The notes below the pieces were generated by a model. The model ran no database searches, was not told where the DNA came from, and saw only the letters and a program-made list of their open reading frames with translations. Shown piece by piece: positions 7,037 through 10,406 of a stretch of 10,406 nt of DNA. Origin of the DNA: Saprospiraceae bacterium (lineage in GTDB: Bacteria > Bacteroidota > Bacteroidia > Chitinophagales > Saprospiraceae); NCBI GenBank assembly GCA_013001805.1, contig JABDLW010000825.1, forward strand, positions 1 through 10,406, given 5' to 3'. Position 1 is the first letter of the stretch; each line of letters begins with the position of its first letter. A program made the position numbers and the translations under genes.

Positions 7037-9744
7037 AGCAATTCAAAATTAAAAGTCAGAGAAGGGAATGCATTGCCTAGTACCGAGAGTCTATTTATTT
7101 TTGGTTTTGACAAGTTGTCCTGTACCACATAAACTGAAAAAGCATTTCTTCGGGCATAAAGATTGTAAACTGAAAATGTCCAGCTGGTTTTAAATTTCCG
7201 GCTTTTCCGGTATCCCTGGCCCAAGGTGTACGATACATCCAGACGATGGTAGTCCGGAGCTCGAAACGCATTGCGATCCGAATAGTTTAATACCACGATA
7301 TCTCCTTCTACCGGATGACGGTCTAGCGGTATGGTGATGGCCCGACCGGTAGAGTAGGTAAAATATAAGGAGATTACATTTCGTTTATTAATCTGATAAT
7401 TGGTCACTAGTGATAAATCATGAGGTTTATCAAAATTGGAAGGATACCAGGTCTGGCGATTAATGCCGGCAATTTTACGTAAGGATCGGGACCAGGTATA
7501 ATTGAGCCATCCATGTAACACTCCTACCTGTTTTTTGAGACTTAGTTCTACACCATAAGCCTGGCCTTTTCCAGTGAGCAACTCCGTTTCCAAATGATCG
7601 TTGGCAATGAGATCAGCAAAATCCCGATAATCAATGAGGCGGTCAATATGACGGTAGTAAAGCTCCAAACCGGTATTCCAGATGTTTTCTTTGAAGTTTT
7701 TAAAATAGCCCAACGAAAAGTTATGGGAAAGCTGAGATGGAATATATTGGTTTGAAAGCTGCCAGATACTGGTGGGAGTCGGGGTGTCATTATTGCTAAT
7801 CTGATTAATATATTGACTGGTGCGTGCATAGCCGATTTTCACTGAGGTCTGGGCGTCGAATAAATAACGTGCCGAAAAGCGGGGTTGGAGCAGCGACTCT
7901 TCGTGAATGATTTTTTCATCCAGAAAATTCCTGCCGGAGATTTCCTCCAGCATTGGTTTTGCCGGATTCAAATACTCGTACATTTCCCGGGGACCTAAAA
8001 ATTGATAGATGGTAAATCTAAGCCCACCTGAGATAGAGAACCGGGGGGTGACTTTAAAGATGGCATCGGAATAAACGGCTATCTCCCTGGCTTCCTCTTC
8101 CAAAACTGACGCGGGTATCACCGAAGAGGTTTCACCTTGTGGCACCACCGTACCGGGATTGACCTGGTAATTGATTAATGATATACCGGCATCCAAAGTC
8201 AGGTTGTCAAAACTAAAATTTAGATTTTCCTTTATCTTGATATACTCCGTACCAATAGATAATTTAGATGCATCATGACCGGCTTCGTCCGATAAACTAC
8301 TTTGATAGTCACTGTAGATGATACTTAGGGTAGAAAATAAATGATCATTTAAAACACTGCGATAATTGATCTGTCCCAATAGTGTCTCATAATCAAACCC
8401 AAATTCATCGGCATAGGTAAACTGATCGGCACTACTATACCCACTTACCGAGATAAAATTGCGCTCATTAAAACGATGCGTAAATTTTGCATTGACATCG
8501 TAAAAGAAGGCAGAACTGGTGCTTACTTCGGGAATCTTCACGGCTTTCAGGACCCAGTCTGAGTAAGTGCTCCGTACAGAAATCAAAAAAGATGTCTTAT
8601 CCTTTTTGAGAGGTCCTTCCAGACTTAGACGGCTTGAAACTACGCCAAGACCTCCCTTAAACCTCAGTTTCTGAAAATTTCCATCTTTAATGTTTACATC
8701 TAAAACCGATGCCAGTCTTCCACCATATTTTGCAGGTATGTTTCCCTTATATAAGACCGCGTCACTCAATATGTCTGAATTAAAGGCACTGAAAAAACCC
8801 AGCGCATGGCTTACATTGAAAATCATGCCTTCGTCAACAATGATCAGATTTTGATCAACTGTACCACCCCGAACATTAAAGCCACTACTCCCCTCTCCGA
8901 TCGTGCTCACTCCCGGTTGTTGAAGTAATCCCTTGATGATATCAACTTCTCCAAGGAAACTGGGTAATTTTTCAATTTCGCGGATACTGACCCGAGAGAC
9001 TCCAACCTCAACTGACTGTATATTTTCGTCGCGTTTTTTTGCCTCGACGACTACCTCATCTAAGAGAATGCTGCTGCGATTTAAGACAATGTCCAAATCA
9101 CCTGAACCAAACACACGGATTGGGATCTGCCTTTCCTGATATCCAATGTATTGCACAAGCAAAGTATAGCTTCCCGGAACCAATTGCAATTGAAACTTCC
9201 CATCTTCATCCGTATCTGTGCCTTGTCCGATCTCCCTCACCAGCAGCGTTGCTCCGATAATTGATTCATCGGATTCTCCATCGACAATTTTCCCATTTAT
9301 CACGGTGGTGCCGGAACTTACCACCTTTTCCATGTCTCCTACCAGGATTTCCAGGTCATCCACTTTATTATTGGCCGCACTGAGGCTCTGTTGCAAAGCC
9401 TGGTAGAATTCGGAGGACCTTGATTCCTGCAGTATAGTACGGTCACCAATGACAACCAAATAATCCCGGTAGATGAGAAAAGAATTTTCCGTCTCACGGA
9501 CTAAGTCAAGCAACACATCACCAAAATATTGTTCGCGATAGTTCTTGTTTTCTGTCAAAACCATCGATGTGTCGGCTATAAACAATATAACATTCAAGCC
9601 ATCTGTCAGACTTCTCAGTCTTTCCTGCCAGTTATCCGGTTTTAGCTCCAGATTCACCTTTATTGAGTCCAGCTGCTGCCCCGCCAAAATTGCTGAGAAG
9701 GAAAATGCGAAAAGAAGACACAAGTAATGCCGGATAAATATCAT
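7033..9744 (-). CDS. TonB-dependent outer-membrane receptor with STN-like and carboxypeptidase-like N-terminal domains
   Basis: Start chosen at 9744: the frame stays open to 9885, but only the later ATG gives a signal peptide (MIFIRHYLCLLFAFSFSAILA-GQQ). The resulting protein has 903 residues. Residues about 30-105 resemble a secretin/TonB short N-terminal (STN) domain (LTDGLNVILFIADTSMVLT ... SFLIYRDYLVVIGD). A helical linker (106-143) leads to a carboxypeptidase-regulatory-like beta-sandwich (147-225; INGKIVDGESDESIIGATL ... QLVPGSYTLLVQYIGY). LDEVVVEA (228-235) is the TonB-box-like junction, and the plug follows with FNVRGGTVDQNLIIVDEG and PAKYGGRLASVLDV (about 289-350). The last 550 residues are alternating aromatic strands of a barrel ending in TFNFELL. 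It would import a ligand in a TonB-ExbBD-dependent way; the substrate is not readable. The gene heads an operon with DUF4249 and the MG2/plug protein. STN domains often signal to a FecR-type anti-sigma factor, but no fecI/fecR is in view. Confidence 0.9.
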   Translation of the reverse strand: MIFIRHYLCLLFAFSFSAILAGQQLDSIKVNLELKPDNWQERLRSLTDGLNVILFIADTSMVLTENKNYREQYFGDVLLDLVRETENSFLIYRDYLVVIGDRTILQESRSSEFYQALQQSLSAANNKVDDLEILVGDMEKVVSSGTTVINGKIVDGESDESIIGATLLVREIGQGTDTDEDGKFQLQLVPGSYTLLVQYIGYQERQIPIRVFGSGDLDIVLNRSSILLDEVVVEAKKRDENIQSVEVGVSRVSIREIEKLPSFLGEVDIIKGLLQQPGVSTIGEGSSGFNVRGGTVDQNLIIVDEGMIFNVSHALGFFSAFNSDILSDAVLYKGNIPAKYGGRLASVLDVNIKDGNFQKLRFKGGLGVVSSRLSLEGPLKKDKTSFLISVRSTYSDWVLKAVKIPEVSTSSAFFYDVNAKFTHRFNERNFISVSGYSSADQFTYADEFGFDYETLLGQINYRSVLNDHLFSTLSIIYSDYQSSLSDEAGHDASKLSIGTEYIKIKENLNFSFDNLTLDAGISLINYQVNPGTVVPQGETSSVIPASVLEEEAREIAVYSDAIFKVTPRFSISGGLRFTIYQFLGPREMYEYLNPAKPMLEEISGRNFLDEKIIHEESLLQPRFSARYLFDAQTSVKIGYARTSQYINQISNNDTPTPTSIWQLSNQYIPSQLSHNFSLGYFKNFKENIWNTGLELYYRHIDRLIDYRDFADLIANDHLETELLTGKGQAYGVELSLKKQVGVLHGWLNYTWSRSLRKIAGINRQTWYPSNFDKPHDLSLVTNYQINKRNVISLYFTYSTGRAITIPLDRHPVEGDIVVLNYSDRNAFRAPDYHRLDVSYTLGQGYRKSRKFKTSWTFSVYNLYARRNAFSVYVVQDNLSKPKINRLSVLGNAFPSLTFNFELL

Positions 9745-9772
9745 GTCATTTACCACACGATCAATTTCAATC

Positions 9773-9801
9773 CAAAAATCAGATAAAAGTAAACTTCCAA
9801 A
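9773..9801 (-). promoter_or_regulatory. Possible Bacteroidota-type promoter for the receptor operon
   Basis: On the minus strand, TTTG (plus 9801-9798), a 17-base spacer and GATTTTTG (plus 9780-9773) match TTG-N17-23-TAnnTTTG with one mismatch (G for T). Transcription would start near 9766, some 22 bases before the ATG at 9744. This supports the shorter start of the receptor, since the longer reading frame would begin upstream of the promoter. The rest of the divergent intergenic region (9802-9962) is AT-rich, and I see no recognisable riboswitch or operator in it. Confidence 0.35.
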
Positions 9802-9962
9802 CCGATATAACAGAAAAAAGATATGATCAACATCGACGGGTCCGTGCTGACTAAACCTAGGGGCTGTAATCTCTTTTTTACACACACTAAATAACTGGTA
9901 ATCGATACTGTTGGATAAATTCTTTATTTTCAGGCCTTGTTTAAAAAATCAAATGAAAATCT

Positions 9963-10406
9963 ATGTCAAAATTGAAATTTGAAACACTACAGCTACATGC
10001 CGGGCAGGAAGAAGTTGAAGGAACTACCCGTGCTCGTGCAGTCCCCATCTACCAAACTACTTCTTTCACCTTCAAGGATTCTGAGCATGGTGCCAATCTC
10101 TTTGCTTTAAAAGAATTTGGCAACATTTACACGCGGATCATGAATCCGACAACCGACGTGTTTGAGAAACGCGTTGCTGCCATGGAAGGTGGCGTCATGG
10201 CTTTGGCAACCAGTTCCGGCCAGGCGGCACAACATCTCGCTATCACCAATATCATGAACGCGGGAGATAATTTTATCTCAACTACCAATTTATATGGAGG
10301 CACCTATAATCAGTTTAAGGTCACTTTCAAAAAAATTGGGATCGACGCTCGATTTGCCGACGGCAATAGCCCGGCTGATTTTGAGAAACTAATTGATGAT
10401 CGTACC
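9963..10406 (+). CDS. metY: O-acetylhomoserine sulfhydrylase (Cys/Met-metabolism PLP enzyme), 3' end outside window
   Basis: The first 148 codons of a protein usually about 430 residues long are present. The N-terminus (MSKLKFETLQLHAGQE) and the segments AVPIYQTTSFTFKDSEHGA, IYTRIMNPTTDVFEKRVAAM and ATSSGQAAQHLA are close to textbook for O-acetylhomoserine aminocarboxypropyltransferase. Tyr56 and Arg58 (YTRI) and the Ser84-Ser85-Gly86-Gln87 turn bind the PLP phosphate in this family; Tyr111 (LYGGTYNQF) stacks on the cofactor. The Schiff-base lysine lies beyond the window. The enzyme makes homocysteine from O-acetylhomoserine and sulfide in the cytoplasm, part of methionine synthesis. A cystathionine gamma-synthase relative is less likely given the F-x-x-LKEFGNIYTRIMNPT spacing. 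The start has no Shine-Dalgarno, as is usual in this phylum. An ATG ten bases upstream (9953) is out of frame and ends after nine codons. Confidence 0.9.
   Translation, partial: MSKLKFETLQLHAGQEEVEGTTRARAVPIYQTTSFTFKDSEHGANLFALKEFGNIYTRIMNPTTDVFEKRVAAMEGGVMALATSSGQAAQHLAITNIMNAGDNFISTTNLYGGTYNQFKVTFKKIGIDARFADGNSPADFEKLIDDRT

Noticed and set aside
7548..7829. 93-codon minus-strand reading frame inside the receptor gene, and similar frames in other genes (for example 1895-2218 minus, 231-479 plus)
   Set aside because: They lie wholly or largely inside well-supported genes in other frames and have low-complexity or unrecognisable products and no start context of their own.
9745..9885. 47-codon N-terminal extension of the receptor reading frame up to an ATG at 9885
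   Set aside because: The extension would bury the signal peptide inside the protein, and a promoter-like sequence lies within it. The ATG at 9744 gives a normal exported receptor.
9880..9962. Possible SAM-type riboswitch ahead of metY
   Set aside because: Methionine genes often carry one, but I find no conserved core or paired stems in this AT-rich stretch. A covariance-model search of 9745-9962 would settle it.
9963..10406. metY as a functional partner of the receptor operon
   Set aside because: It is divergent, separated by 218 bases, and a housekeeping enzyme. Adjacency alone does not support a link.

Overview
The window comes from a member of the Bacteroidota, probably an environmental lineage such as Saprospiria, Cytophagia or Chitinophagia (the class is inference). 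The evidence is a large outer-membrane receptor with a carboxypeptidase-regulatory-like domain and an LDEVVV TonB-box/plug junction, a DUF4249 lipoprotein, an MG2/plug-like periplasmic protein, a DUF5916 barrel, and the absence of clear Shine-Dalgarno sequences ahead of the genes. These are hallmark families of the phylum. GC content looks moderate by eye and even along the window. There is no sign of a mobile element, phage, CRISPR array or RNA gene.

Left part, plus strand (1-3110): the 3' two thirds of a DUF5916 outer-membrane protein (5' end outside the window); a small lipoprotein with a heavy-metal-binding domain and an Asp-His tail (2107-2418); a strong hairpin that looks like a terminator (2431-2460); and a 155-residue secreted protein of unknown function (2483-2950). 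A 158-base gap with a possible promoter leads to a twin-arginine-type alpha/beta hydrolase of the acetyl-xylan-esterase/dienelactone-hydrolase kind (3109-4377).

Middle part, minus strand (9744 down to 4394): a tight three-gene operon. It encodes a TonB-dependent receptor (STN-like, carboxypeptidase-like, plug and barrel domains), a DUF4249 lipoprotein overlapping it by 4 bases, and an MG2-plus-plug-like protein whose ATG follows the DUF4249 stop codon directly. The spacing implies co-transcription and coupled translation, and a joint role in taking up or sensing an unidentified substrate at the outer membrane. The operon converges on the hydrolase gene with only 16 bases between the stops.

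Right edge, plus strand (9963-10406): the first 148 codons of an O-acetylhomoserine sulfhydrylase (MetY type), divergent from the receptor across a 218-base intergenic region. This is housekeeping methionine metabolism with no visible link to the receptor operon.

The most interesting content is the receptor / DUF4249 / orphan-plug trio. Its families are recognisable, but its substrate and mechanism cannot be read from the sequence. I see no wholly unknown multi-gene system here.
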